From NCBI RefSeq assembly GCF_051846935.1, contig NZ_JBPYCS010000002.1, forward strand, positions 62,001 through 126,000: a stretch of 64,000 bases of DNA, read 5' to 3'. A program made the position numbers and the translations under genes. The notes under the pieces are model-generated. The model ran no database searches, was not told the DNA's origin, and saw only the letters and a program-made list of their open reading frames with translations. The DNA is from JBPYCR01 sp051846935 (GTDB taxonomy: Bacteria; Bacillota; Bacilli; Bacillales; Amphibacillaceae). Position 1 is the stretch's first letter. Every line of letters begins with the position of its first letter. Positions 45,551 to 55,185 of the stretch are shown in pieces.

Positions 45551-45591
45551 AAAAAAAACAGCTGAAGCGCCTGCAGGCAGTTATCAGCTGT
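45551..45591 (-). terminator. Terminator after the TerC gene
   Basis: ACAGCTGA (45558-45565) pairs with TCAGCTGT (45584-45591), with GCCTGCAGGC nested inside; on the minus strand eight T follow. It lies about 100 bp past the TerC stop. Confidence 0.85.
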
Positions 45592-45687
45592 GTTCGGACG
45601 TTCAGCTTGTCCGAAGCTATGGTACGTATACGTACGAATTGTTTATTCAAAAATTTTGGCTTTGAGCAATTAGATTCGGTCAGATCG

Positions 45688-46455
45688 CTACTCTTGAATT
45701 GAATGTTGATTTGTCTCTTTTTGACCCGATAAAAACCAACCACCTGCCGCTATACCAACTAATACAGTATAGAAAATTACCTTCCATGTCGTTGAGTGCG
45801 GAAATGCATGGGGGATAAGTAAAATATCTTGATGCGCTAGTACAAGAATGGATAGTTTTATCCCTACCCAACCAACGATCATAAAGGCGGCCACTTCAAG
45901 CCCTGGACGTTGGTATAATAGCTTAACAAATACATTGGCAGCAAAACGCATTAAAATTACACCAATCATCCCACCAGCGAATATTACGAGAAACTGTCCT
46001 CCATCAAGGCTACCGACTGTAAACAAACCAGTTGGTGTAAGTGCTACAGCAAGGGCAACGGCTGCTAAAATTGAATCAATTGCAAAAGCAAGGTCAGCAA
46101 TTTCTACCTTTAATACGGTCATCCAAAAACCGCTTTCCTTTGCTTTAGGCTTTTTCTTCGACTCTTTATGTCTAAAATGATCATACAAATGTTTAATTGA
46201 AATATACAATAAATATAAAGCGCCTAGTGCTTGTACTTGCCAAATATCAACGAGAAAAGAAATAACAAACAAAGAGCCGAAACGTAAAACAAACGCTCCT
46301 GCCAATCCATAAAACAGAGCCTTGCGTCGTTGCTTTTCGGGTAAATGCTTCACCATAATCGCTAAAACTAAAGCATTATCCGCTGCAAGCAGGCCTTCCA
46401 GTCCAATTAAGATAACGAGAACCCATAAATATTCCAATAGTAATTGTGCGTCCAT
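45688..46455 (-). CDS. TerC family membrane protein, riboswitch-controlled
   Basis: A 255-residue TerC/Alx-type integral membrane protein with seven or more helices. The acidic motifs LEGLLAADNALVLAIMV and VEIADLAFAIDSILAAVAL are intact. B. subtilis homologues YkoY (MeeF) and YceF (MeeY) are linked to manganese efflux and metalation of secreted enzymes. The yybP-ykoY element in its leader fits that role. ATG 46455 follows AAAGGAGAGA. Confidence 0.92.
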   Translation of the reverse strand: MDAQLLLEYLWVLVILIGLEGLLAADNALVLAIMVKHLPEKQRRKALFYGLAGAFVLRFGSLFVISFLVDIWQVQALGALYLLYISIKHLYDHFRHKESKKKPKAKESGFWMTVLKVEIADLAFAIDSILAAVALAVALTPTGLFTVGSLDGGQFLVIFAGGMIGVILMRFAANVFVKLLYQRPGLEVAAFMIVGWVGIKLSILVLAHQDILLIPHAFPHSTTWKVIFYTVLVGIAAGGWFLSGQKETNQHSIQE

Positions 46456-46471
46456 ACTGTCTCTCCTTTAA

Positions 46472-46506
46472 ATAAAAAATGATCCCCACCAGTAGGCAGG
46501 AATCAT
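46472..46506 (-). terminator. Leader terminator between riboswitch and TerC
   Basis: ATGATTCC and GGATCAT arms with inner CC/GG pairs form a hairpin followed on the minus strand by TTTTTTATT, about 20 bp before the TerC start codon. It may be part of the riboswitch expression platform. Confidence 0.65.
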
Positions 46507-46514
46507 ACAAATTC

Positions 46515-46640
46515 GACAGAAAAGACCCTTACCTACGATGGTAAAGGTCTCGCTAACAACGTTTGTTGCCAATTAAGCCGGAGGACGAATCCTCGTGTAA
46601 TGACGACTTCAATTGTGCAGCTACTCCCCTTTAGGAATAT
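46515..46640 (-). promoter_or_regulatory. yybP-ykoY Mn2+ riboswitch
   Basis: On the minus strand AAAGGGGAGTAG (46632-46621) starts the aptamer and GCGAGACCTTTACC (about 46553-46540) closes it; these are the two conserved boxes of the yybP-ykoY class. The 3' strand also pairs with GGTAAGGTC to give a hairpin followed by TTTT, an alternative terminator that would exclude P1. Mn2+ binding is known to turn such switches on. It regulates the TerC gene. Confidence 0.85.
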
Positions 46641-46770
46641 GCAATTTACTTAATTAAACCATGCTGCTTAGCTGAATGTCAATTATTTTGTCGAAGGGCC
46701 TCTACCATAGTCATAGAGTACCCGATTCCCTAAGCATTAAACGAGCTTTTCTATCTTTTCATCTTACCTT

Positions 46771-48507
46771 CTATTTTATCGCCTGCTGCATTACTTGCTC
46801 AATTGCTTCTTCCAAAGCAGCGAGTTGAACACGACTCGCTTCCTTGCTCGACGTACAAACACCGTAATAGCATTTAATTTTAGGCTCTGTACCAGAAGGC
46901 CTTAAACAAACCCAGCTTTTGTTTTCCAGCACATATTTAACTACGTTTTCCTTTGGAAGGTCAAGCATTTCCGTCTTATTGCCTTCTATCATAACACGTT
47001 TGCTTGCCGCATAATCCTCAATAGCTATCGTTTGCAGCCCGGCAATTTCATCAAGTGGATTTTTTCGTACATAATCCATAATATTGTTGATTTTTTCTGT
47101 ACCTTCTTTCCCTTTTAACGTTAATGAAACTATGCCTTCTAGATAATATCCGTGCTGTTCATATAACGCTTCAAGAGCATCTAATAACGATTTTCCTTTA
47201 TTTCTCCAATATTGAGCCATTTCTGCAGCCATAACAGCAGCCTGTACTGCGTCTTTATCACGTGCAAACGTACTAATTAAATAGCCATAGCTTTCTTCAA
47301 AGCCAAAAACAAACGTTTCGCCTGTCGCATCGTATTCATTTATTTTTTCACCAATATATTTAAAACCTGTTAACGTGTCGATCGTCTTCACTCCATAAGC
47401 AAGCGCAATAGATCGTCCTAACTCTGTCGTCACAATCGTCTTCAGCATGCGTGCATTGCTTCGTAAAACCGCATCGTCACTATGTCTTAATAAATAGTCG
47501 AGCAAAAGCGAACCAAGCTGATTACCAGTTAACACTTGATAGTGCCCATTATCATCTCTTACAGCTACACCTAACCGATCGGCATCAGGATCTGTACCCA
47601 ACAAGATATCAGCATCCTTCTCTTTACCTAACTCCATTGCGAGCGTAAATGCTTGGTGTTCCTCAGGATTAGGTGATTCAACAGTAGAAAACTCAGGATC
47701 TGGAATCGTCTGCTCCTGAACAAGATAAACGTTTTCAAAATGTAATTGTTTTAACCCATCATGTACAAGCTTCTCTGCGGTTCCGTGCAATGGAGTAAAG
47801 ACGATTTTCAAGTCCTTCGGTTCGTTTAACATCGTTTCATTCATTTTTGTAATTTGCAGTAACTGCTCCAAGTAAGCATGATCGACTTCACCATTCACCC
47901 AATGGATGAGTTTATTTTCCTCTAGTTCTCTTTCTGCCATTATTGGAACTGTTAATTCATTCTCCACTTGTTTAATATGAGAAATAATCGCATTTGCTTC
48001 TTCTTGCGTTATTTGACTGCCTTCTTCGTTGTACACCTTAAACCCGTTATATTCGGGTGGATTATGGCTTGCAGTAATCATAATTCCGGACACTGCACCA
48101 AAATAACGAACAGCAAATGAGAGCAGAGGTGTTGGACGCAACGATTCAAACACATACGCCTTTATTCCGAAGGTGCCTAGAACTTTTGCAGCCTCTAATG
48201 CAAACGATTGCGACAAATATCTTGAATCATAAGCAATTACAACTCCACGATCTCTAACATTCACCCGATGCTCAAGCAAGTAACAGGAAAGGCCATGTAC
48301 GGCCTTGCGTACTGTATATATGTTCATTCGATTTGAACCGGGCCCAATAATTCCGCGTATGCCACCCGTTCCAAATGTCAATTCTTTATAAAATGCATCT
48401 TCCAATGCCGCATCATCATTTGATATGTCATTCAATTGTTTACGGAGCGTTGCTGCTAGTGATTCATAATTGCTCCATTTCTCGTATACTCTCTTCCACT
48501 TATTCAC
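46771..48507 (-). CDS. pgcA: Phosphoglucomutase / phospho-sugar mutase
   Basis: A 578-residue alpha-D-phosphohexomutase of the Bacillus PgcA type, interconverting glucose 1- and 6-phosphate for glycolipid and teichoic acid synthesis. Phosphoserine loop GIMITASHNPPEYNGFKVYN, metal loop DILLGTDPDADRLGVAV, sugar loop FGFEESYGYL and phosphate-binding LRPSGTEPKIKCYYG are all present. The start is taken as GTG 48507 with AGGGGG 9 nt upstream; a TTG at 48540 is upstream of that site. No operon partners are evident. Confidence 0.93.
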   Translation of the reverse strand: MNKWKRVYEKWSNYESLAATLRKQLNDISNDDAALEDAFYKELTFGTGGIRGIIGPGSNRMNIYTVRKAVHGLSCYLLEHRVNVRDRGVVIAYDSRYLSQSFALEAAKVLGTFGIKAYVFESLRPTPLLSFAVRYFGAVSGIMITASHNPPEYNGFKVYNEEGSQITQEEANAIISHIKQVENELTVPIMAERELEENKLIHWVNGEVDHAYLEQLLQITKMNETMLNEPKDLKIVFTPLHGTAEKLVHDGLKQLHFENVYLVQEQTIPDPEFSTVESPNPEEHQAFTLAMELGKEKDADILLGTDPDADRLGVAVRDDNGHYQVLTGNQLGSLLLDYLLRHSDDAVLRSNARMLKTIVTTELGRSIALAYGVKTIDTLTGFKYIGEKINEYDATGETFVFGFEESYGYLISTFARDKDAVQAAVMAAEMAQYWRNKGKSLLDALEALYEQHGYYLEGIVSLTLKGKEGTEKINNIMDYVRKNPLDEIAGLQTIAIEDYAASKRVMIEGNKTEMLDLPKENVVKYVLENKSWVCLRPSGTEPKIKCYYGVCTSSKEASRVQLAALEEAIEQVMQQAIK

Positions 48508-48595
48508 TAACTTGTTCCCCCTGAACCGTTGTTTGTTCAAATAGTAGCATACTTTGCTAAATTATTCTATTACTCTTTTCATTCTCATTCTAGAA

Positions 48596-48655
48596 TGCAT
48601 CACGTATTTGTAGGTGAATATATAAATTCTAGAAAAACACCCTTTTTGTATTATC
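48596..48655 (+). repeat. Diverged MITE-like left end
   Basis: GAATGCATCACGTATTTG (from 48593) matches the MITE left end at most positions and continues co-linear with 7096-7145 for about 50 bp (ending CCTTTTTGTAT). No right end or flanking duplication was found. The remainder of the 48508-48973 gap shows the promoter region of the next gene only. Confidence 0.5.
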
Positions 48656-48973
48656 AATTATTCTGTTCTTTTGGCAATACCGACACTGCTATCATATCCT
48701 TCGCTTGCAGTGCTTGCTGATTTTACCATCCATTAAGCGATGATACGATTAAATTTAGTACTACCTTCTTTTTCTTAATCGAACGCAATCACTCAATCAC
48801 AATAAATAACTCGTAAGATCTCACATAGTCATTTTATGCATACTTTCATTCTATTGTTTAAAGCACGGCGCTTTCGGTCAAACTACTCGTAAGGATTGGA
48901 TTTCACTTTCTTATCCGAATTGAAAAAGGTATGATAGATACAAATTAGTAAATCTACTAAAGGAAGTTGTGAT

Positions 48974-50059
48974 GTGATGCTGAAAAATCGCTGGTTTCAA
49001 TCGTTAATCATATTTATTCTCATCTTTCTATTAATCTTTTTAATGTCAAAAACGAGTTTTGTTTTTACCCCTGTACTGCAATACGTCGGTGCAGTGGCCG
49101 TACCAATAATAGGCGCAGGCATTTTATATTACATTACAAAACCGATTATGCATTTATTTGAAAAACTGAAAATAAATCGGATTGTTTCTATCCTGCTCGT
49201 GTTTTTGTTGTTATTATTAATTGGCTTTCTATTCGTCATTTATATCTTTCCAATCGCACAACAACAATTTTACAATTTAATGGATAATGTTCCTAAGATG
49301 GTAAATTCGGCACAACGTTTTATTGCGTCTTTTCAGTCTGGACAAATCGTTATACCAGAACAGGTAAATGATGCAATTAATAATTTCACAGATAACATTC
49401 AAACATACTTAGAAGATATTATGAGCAGTTTATTCGGGTTTATCGGCTATATTATTACATTTGTAGCTTCTCTCGTCCTCATTCCATTTTTCTTATTTTT
49501 CATGCTGAAGGACGGAGACAAACTCATTCCATTTATTACGCAAATTTTTGAAAAGAAAAAGGCAGAAAACATCCGAAATTTGTTAAGTAAAATTGACGAA
49601 GCACTGACTGCATTTATCCAAGGCCAGCTAATCGTTAGCTTTTGTGTAGGCGTTTTACTATTTATCGGTTACGTTATTTTAGGTTTGAAATATTCCTTAA
49701 CACTCGCTTTATTTGCGATGATTATGAACGTAATTCCATTTCTCGGGCCTTTTATTGCTGTAATTCCAGCCGTTATCGTCGGTGCTTTCCAATCACCCAT
49801 GATGATCGTCTGGGTTATTATCGTAACAATTATTGCCCAGCAAATTGAAAGTAATTTAATTTCACCGAATGTAATGGGGCGTGTCCTTGATTTACATCCA
49901 CTTACGGTCATTACGGTAATTTTAGCGGCTGGCAGTATTGCTGGTTTTCTAGGAATATTGTTTGCAGTTCCATTTTATGCCGTTATTAAAACGATCGTAA
50001 CGCACTTTTATCGAACGTATGAGCAATCAAAGGATTCAAAGGAAGATGCATTACTCTAG
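48974..50059 (+). CDS. AI-2E transporter family membrane protein
   Basis: A 361-residue protein with about eight hydrophobic helices, of the AI-2E/YtvI/YrrI family. Two N-terminal helices are followed by an extracellular amphipathic segment (about 90-150), then LVLIPFFLFFMLKDGDKLIP and the family signature NVIPFLGPFIAVIPAVIVGA with QQIESNLISPNVMGRVLDLH. Members export small molecules or act as Na+(Li+)/H+ antiporters; the substrate here is unknown. AAAGGAAG lies 7 nt before GTG 48974 and 10 nt before ATG 48977; either may start. Confidence 0.88.
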   Translation: MMLKNRWFQSLIIFILIFLLIFLMSKTSFVFTPVLQYVGAVAVPIIGAGILYYITKPIMHLFEKLKINRIVSILLVFLLLLLIGFLFVIYIFPIAQQQFYNLMDNVPKMVNSAQRFIASFQSGQIVIPEQVNDAINNFTDNIQTYLEDIMSSLFGFIGYIITFVASLVLIPFFLFFMLKDGDKLIPFITQIFEKKKAENIRNLLSKIDEALTAFIQGQLIVSFCVGVLLFIGYVILGLKYSLTLALFAMIMNVIPFLGPFIAVIPAVIVGAFQSPMMIVWVIIVTIIAQQIESNLISPNVMGRVLDLHPLTVITVILAAGSIAGFLGILFAVPFYAVIKTIVTHFYRTYEQSKDSKEDALL

Positions 50060-50118
50060 TCGATTCTCCGCTATAAAGCTTGATCGACTCTAGTAAACTA
50101 CTATAAAGAGGGGTTTTT

Positions 50119-50307
50119 ATGTTGAATGAAAAACAGTTAAAAGAAAAACTAGCAGAGCTCAAATCCGATTATGTCCGGATACAAGGCGATATGGATAAAC
50201 TTGAATTTGTCGGAGGACGAGTATCGTCTGCAGAGGAGCAGCTCATTCGACTTGAGGACGAAATTGCTGCAATTAACAAACGAATAGAAGCAATCGAAAA
50301 TAAGTAA
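50119..50307 (+). CDS. SE1561 family small coiled-coil protein
   Basis: A 62-residue acidic helical protein of heptad-repeat character (KLAELKSDYVRIQGDMDKLE ... EEQLIRLEDEIAAINKRIEA). It matches the small SE1561-type family of Firmicutes, function unknown. ATG 50119 follows AGAGGGG. It is 59 bp downstream of the AI-2E-family gene and ends just before a terminator, so the two are probably one operon. Confidence 0.8.
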   Translation: MLNEKQLKEKLAELKSDYVRIQGDMDKLEFVGGRVSSAEEQLIRLEDEIAAINKRIEAIENK

Positions 50308-50314
50308 ATAAACG

Positions 50315-50359
50315 AAAAAGCTTGCATTTGCTCCTACAAAGCAAATAGCAAGCTTTTTT
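50315..50359 (+). terminator. Terminator after the SE1561-family gene
   Basis: AAAAGCTTGCATTTGC pairs with GCAAATAGCAAGCTTTTTT around a short loop, with a T-run on the plus strand, 10 bp past the stop codon. Confidence 0.9.
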
Positions 50360-50361
50360 CA

Positions 50362-50440
50362 GTTTGTGCAATACATGACGTTGGTGAGGAAAATCACATT
50401 ACTTTTTTGGTAGGGAAATGCGAAGTCACGAACGTCATTT
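50362..50440 (-). repeat. Palindromic repeat family B, full copy (inverted)
   Basis: Reverse complement aligns with 19457-19540: TGACG edge, CATTTCCCTACCAAAAA, GTAATGTGA, AACGTCAT and TATTG(T/C)ACAA. Nested inverted repeats are retained. Confidence 0.7.
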
Positions 50441-50580
50441 TTATTTTCTTATAGAAAATATTATCTCCATCAAGCGAAAGCCTGTAGAAACAAAATACAA
50501 TACAAAACATAAAGAAACACACGCCAATTTAAATGAAACAGCATTAAAGTGTGTGCACTAAGGCTGTTAGCCCTTTTTAA

Positions 50581-50716
50581 GCTGACTGGAGCGGAAGTCG
50601 ACGGACACCTGGGGAAATAGCACGCGTCCGAAGATTACTGTAGCGACTCCGATAGAGGAGCTACAGAAGCTGAGGCAGTAACCGCGGAAAGCCTATCGGC
50701 TGTAGTGCAAGTCAGC
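50581..50716. repeat. GC-rich structured element with GCTGACT/AGTCAGC ends
   Basis: The segment begins GCTGACTGGAGCGGAAG and ends CTGTAGTGCAAGTCAGC, giving 7-bp inverted ends. Inside are several GC-rich partial palindromes (GGAGCTACAGAAGCTGAGG, CCGCGGAAAGC). It is similar in character to the core of the MITE. No ORF. It lies in the 640-bp gap before the antiporter gene. Confidence 0.4.
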
Positions 50717-50786
50717 GAAATCAGAGCGCAAGCTTCCATAATTTTCGTTCTACTACATTAGTACGTATTCCTCAACTTAACATACA

Positions 50787-50815
50787 TCGCCAACGTCATT
50801 TGCAAAGAACCTTTT
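50787..50815 (-). repeat. Partial repeat family B
   Basis: Reverse complement reads GGTTCTTTGCAAATGACGTT, the left edge of the 19446 copy. The other full copy lies about 350 bp away in the same orientation and also carries AATGACGTT, so a single element may have been split by an insertion. Confidence 0.5.
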
Positions 50816-50947
50816 TTATATTGACCGAGTCTCAACTTTTATACGATCTGTAACATAGTTGCAGCATTCCCTAGAGGATAATTCGTATACTCTATTTATT
50901 TACATCGTCCCGTAAACTGCATTTCAACTACGAAAGCAAAACGATTA

Positions 50948-52792
50948 TTAATTATTATTTCGCTGACTCTCCAATTTTTCTTTAATCTTTTTTATTTCTT
51001 TATTAGGAGGTGTGAGACTTACGATAATGTCCCCAGCACTTGGTGTTGTTCGCATGTCCTCTGTATAAAAATTAACTTGTCCGGAGGATTTAAGCGCGTA
51101 TAAAAACACAGTAGAGTCCGCCTTATCCTTTCGATATTGCTCATAGCTATATTGAGGTGTTAATGTCGTTTGTCTGAAAATATAGCCTTGCATAATTTTA
51201 TTAATTAAATCTTCCATCGATATTTCATTTGTAAAGAGAACACGGCCACCAACTTTATCGACAATGTTTTCAGAGCTATTGTGCTCTTCCAAATACGGAT
51301 TTACTTTAAAAACGTTTGTGCGCCCGTATTCTGGCATAAATGTCGTACAAACGAGTGCATTATACGAGTCAAAATCAGTAGCGGCGATTAAATAATCGTA
51401 AGGAATCGTATCTAAGTTATACTCGGTTTGTTCCGACAAAATCTCTCCATGATAGAAAGGTACGCCTTCATTACGAGCATATCGTAAATTTTCCCAAGAT
51501 GTGTCAAGAATTATGACTGGAACCCGAGCCTTTTCAAGTGATTTTGCCAAACCGACGGTGAAACGATTACAACCGACAATAATTGTTCCGGGCTTTCCTT
51601 CTAAGGAAAGGTGTAGCTTCTTCGCAAGCCAGCCAATTGAAAAGCCATGTGCAACAACGGTAAAAAACACAAGTCCGAACGTAAGTGTCGTTAAGATCGA
51701 TGCGTCTTCATAGCCGTACTCTGTTAAAACAGAAGCGAAATAACTTGATACTGTCAATGCTACAATACCACGCGGTGCAATCCATCCAACAAGTGCCTTC
51801 TCGTTCACTGTCAGGCCGGAACCGATTGTAGAAAGAAAGATAGACAATGGACGAACTAAAAACATCATTAATAAAACGTACCCAATAATATGCGGATTAA
51901 AAATGTGCAAAATTGTCTCCATTTTTAATGATGCAGCAAGCATAATAAAAATTCCCGAAATTAATAAAATAGATACATTTTCCTTAAAGTGACGCATATC
52001 GCTTATTGAGCTAATACCCATATTCGCTAACGTCATCCCCATTGCCGTAACAGCAAGTAAGCCAGGTCCATGCATCAATTCATCTGATATCGTAAAGCAC
52101 AAAATAACAGAAGCAAAGATTGAAGGCGATTTTAGAAATTCTGGTATATGCCCTGTCTCAAACATCCATCCGATAAACCGACCACAAATGATCCCGAACA
52201 CCGCAGCAAAGATTGAAACGAGAAAAAACAGGAGCAGCGTTGTTCCATTTGTACCGCTAGCAGTAAGAAATGCGATAATTTCAAAAGCAAAAACAGCAAG
52301 CAATACACCAATTGGATCAACGATAATCCCTTCCCACTTTAAAATTTTAGCTGGGCGAGGTTTTAATTTTGATTGTCGAAGCAATGGCAAAATAACCGTA
52401 GGTCCAGTAACAATAAATAGACCACCAATTACAAATGCAACTGCCCATGATAAACCTGCAACGTAATGAGCCGTAAGCGATCCAAGTATCCACGCAATAA
52501 ATGCTCCAACCGTCGAAATGCGAAATACTGGCTTTCCTAGTCCGCGAAGCTCTTTCACATTCAAGTTTAAACTTCCTTCAAATAAAATAATAGCAACTGC
52601 GGCCGATATGATAGGACTGTATAAATCTCCAAAGCTTTCCTCCGGGTTCATCAAGCCAAGCACAGGCCCAGCCATTAATCCTGCAATAGACATAACAACA
52701 ATTGCCGGCAAGCTATATCGCCATGCTAACCATTGAGACCCTATTCCCAATAAGCCAATTAGCATGATTTCAAATAAAAGGGATAGTTCCAT
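50948..52792 (-). CDS. CPA1-type cation:proton antiporter with TrkA domains
   Basis: A 614-residue protein: about 12 membrane helices (1-390) of the Na+/H+ exchanger domain with GGLFIVTGPTVILPLLRQSK and WEGIIVDPIGVLLAVFAFE, the latter holding the ion-binding aspartate. A cytosolic TrkA-N-like domain follows (GTIIVGCNRFTVGLAKSLEK), then a C-terminal TrkA-C-like region. It should exchange Na+ or K+ for protons under nucleotide or ligand control. ATG 52792 follows TAGGAGGA. It is divergent from recQ. Confidence 0.9.
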   Translation of the reverse strand: MELSLLFEIMLIGLLGIGSQWLAWRYSLPAIVVMSIAGLMAGPVLGLMNPEESFGDLYSPIISAAVAIILFEGSLNLNVKELRGLGKPVFRISTVGAFIAWILGSLTAHYVAGLSWAVAFVIGGLFIVTGPTVILPLLRQSKLKPRPAKILKWEGIIVDPIGVLLAVFAFEIIAFLTASGTNGTTLLLFFLVSIFAAVFGIICGRFIGWMFETGHIPEFLKSPSIFASVILCFTISDELMHGPGLLAVTAMGMTLANMGISSISDMRHFKENVSILLISGIFIMLAASLKMETILHIFNPHIIGYVLLMMFLVRPLSIFLSTIGSGLTVNEKALVGWIAPRGIVALTVSSYFASVLTEYGYEDASILTTLTFGLVFFTVVAHGFSIGWLAKKLHLSLEGKPGTIIVGCNRFTVGLAKSLEKARVPVIILDTSWENLRYARNEGVPFYHGEILSEQTEYNLDTIPYDYLIAATDFDSYNALVCTTFMPEYGRTNVFKVNPYLEEHNSSENIVDKVGGRVLFTNEISMEDLINKIMQGYIFRQTTLTPQYSYEQYRKDKADSTVFLYALKSSGQVNFYTEDMRTTPSAGDIIVSLTPPNKEIKKIKEKLESQRNNN

Positions 52793-53049
52793 ACAAGTCC
52801 TCCTATGCCACGCGTATATTTAAATATAAAGAACATTGTAATGCTGAATTCATAGAAAGTAAACTGTTATTGCGATTATTTTTATTTTTAAAAGGTTAGG
52901 GGGATCGCATTCGCTTGTGTGAACTTTCAACGTTAAATAGTCGCCTTAATTAATCGATGCTATAAAACGAAGCATATGATAGCAGCTGAATTTTTATCCG
53001 AATTCACAATTTCATGTTACGATATGAGTTGTAAAGGGGGAGCACACGA

Positions 53050-55185
53050 ATGAAAATAGAAGAAGTCTTGCAAACATACTTTGGTTATAGCGAATTCCGA
53101 GCCGGACAAAAAGAAACGATCACACAAATTTTACATAAAAGCAACACACTTGCAGTAATGCCGACTGGAAGTGGAAAATCACTGTGCTATCAAATCCCTG
53201 GCCTAACAATGAGCGGAACAGCAATTATTATTTCTCCATTAATTTCCCTAATGAAAGATCAGGTCGATGCATTACAAGCAAATGGGATTAAAGCAACCTA
53301 TATTAACAGCTCACTTTCTTCCTCTGAGCAACAAGATAGACTTTGGAAAATGGCTAAAGGAGCGTATACGTTTGTGTACGTTGCTCCTGAACGGTTTAAT
53401 TCTTATTCCTTTATAAAAAGTCTTCAACGACTCACCATCTCTTTGATTGCTTTTGATGAAGCACATTGCATTTCTCAATGGGGGCATGATTTTCGACCTA
53501 GCTACCGTTCGATTATCCCGAGCTTGCAAAAATTAGCACATGTACCTACCATTGTTGCACTTACAGCAACTGCAACAGAACAAGTAATTGAGGATATTTG
53601 TTCGCTTTTGCAAATCGAACACATTGTTAAAACGGGGTTCGAAAGGAAAAACTTATCCTTTCACGTCGTAAAAGGAAAAGATAAATCGTCTTATATTCGA
53701 GACTACTTGCCCACACAAGAAGAAAAGTCTGGAATTATTTATACTGCAACCCGAAAACAGGCCGACCATTTATACGACCAACTGCAAAAACGAGGCTATC
53801 GAGCCCTTAAATACCACGCGGGGTTATCCGAGACCGAACGAAAAAAAGCGCAATCCGCTTTTACATATGAAGATAATGCTCTAATGATTGCTACGAACGC
53901 TTTCGGAATGGGGATTGATAAATCGAATGTCCGTTTTGTTATTCATTATGCTATGCCTATGAATATTGAATCGTATTATCAAGAAGCGGGACGAGCCGGA
54001 AGAGATGGAGAGCCTAGTGATTGCGTGCTTTTATTTTCGCCACAGGATATTCAATTGCAAAAATTTTTAATTGAACAATCGACCATGGATGAAGCGGCAA
54101 AGCAATTGGAATATCAAAAGCTGCAAGCAATGACTAATTATTGTTATACACACGGTTGCTTAACGAACTTTATTTTGGATTATTTTAATGATGCCAACGA
54201 ACATACGCCTTGTAATCGATGCAGCAATTGCGTAGACCGACAAGAGAAAACCGACATAACAGAAGAAGCACAGATGATTTTATCGTGTGTAAAACGTATG
54301 GGGGAGCGGTATGGAGTCAGTATGACAGCAAAAGTATTAAAAGGCTCGAAGGATAAAAGAATCGACAGCTTTCAACTGAATAAACTATCAACGTATGGTA
54401 TTTTATCGAACTATACAGAAAAAGAACTTACAGAATGGATTCATTTTCTAATAGCGGAGCAGCTATTAGATACCGAGGAAGGCAAATATCCTGTTTTAAG
54501 GCTAAATAAACAATCGGTTAACGTGTTAAAAGGAAAACAATCGGTATGGATATACACTGCGCCGATGCCAACAAATGAAGTAATTGATTACAATGAGGCG
54601 CTGTTTTCAGGCATGCGGAAGCGACGAAAGGAAATTGCCGATGCCGAACAAGTTCCACCCTATGTTCTTTTCTCGGACGCTACATTAAAAGACTTGTGTC
54701 GCTATCTTCCAACATCAAAAGAAGCGATGTTATCAATTAAAGGGATTGGAAATAAAAAATACGAACAATACGGAGAGCCTTTCCTTCAATTAATACATGA
54801 ATGGAAAGAACAACATCCGGAAGCAAAGCCAAAAATTCAAATTTCCACGAATCGACTCGACAATTCAACGAGAAAAAAACAACAAAAGGAAGAGCCGAGT
54901 CACATAGTAAGCTATCAGCTCTTTCAAGCTGGCAAGTCAATATCTGCCATCTCTGTAATTAGAAATATGAGCCATCAGACGATTGAAGGTCATTTATTTA
55001 AAGCATTTAAAGCTGGATACCCGATTGCATGGGAAATATTTTTCACCGACATGGAAGAACGTGTCGTTCTTGACGCATATGAACAAAGTGATGATAAGCG
55101 ATTAACTCCGGTAAAAGACATATTGCCTGAGGAATACACCTTTACGAAGATTAAAGCCGTTCTCGTAAAAAACAATCTTCTTTAA
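53050..55185 (+). CDS. recQ: ATP-dependent DNA helicase RecQ
   Basis: A 711-residue superfamily 2 3'-5' helicase. Walker A LAVMPTGSGKSLCYQIPG, DEAH box IAFDEAHCISQWGHDFRPSY, motif VI QEAGRAGRDG, zinc cysteines in NEHTPCNRCSNC, winged-helix RQC region, an HRDC domain (about 515-595) and a C-terminal HTH_40-type segment (YQLFQAGKSISAISVIRNMS). The full-length bacterial layout with the extra C-terminal domain is seen in several Bacillaceae. ATG 53050 follows AAAGGGGGAG. Confidence 0.95.
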   Translation: MKIEEVLQTYFGYSEFRAGQKETITQILHKSNTLAVMPTGSGKSLCYQIPGLTMSGTAIIISPLISLMKDQVDALQANGIKATYINSSLSSSEQQDRLWKMAKGAYTFVYVAPERFNSYSFIKSLQRLTISLIAFDEAHCISQWGHDFRPSYRSIIPSLQKLAHVPTIVALTATATEQVIEDICSLLQIEHIVKTGFERKNLSFHVVKGKDKSSYIRDYLPTQEEKSGIIYTATRKQADHLYDQLQKRGYRALKYHAGLSETERKKAQSAFTYEDNALMIATNAFGMGIDKSNVRFVIHYAMPMNIESYYQEAGRAGRDGEPSDCVLLFSPQDIQLQKFLIEQSTMDEAAKQLEYQKLQAMTNYCYTHGCLTNFILDYFNDANEHTPCNRCSNCVDRQEKTDITEEAQMILSCVKRMGERYGVSMTAKVLKGSKDKRIDSFQLNKLSTYGILSNYTEKELTEWIHFLIAEQLLDTEEGKYPVLRLNKQSVNVLKGKQSVWIYTAPMPTNEVIDYNEALFSGMRKRRKEIADAEQVPPYVLFSDATLKDLCRYLPTSKEAMLSIKGIGNKKYEQYGEPFLQLIHEWKEQHPEAKPKIQISTNRLDNSTRKKQQKEEPSHIVSYQLFQAGKSISAISVIRNMSHQTIEGHLFKAFKAGYPIAWEIFFTDMEERVVLDAYEQSDDKRLTPVKDILPEEYTFTKIKAVLVKNNLL

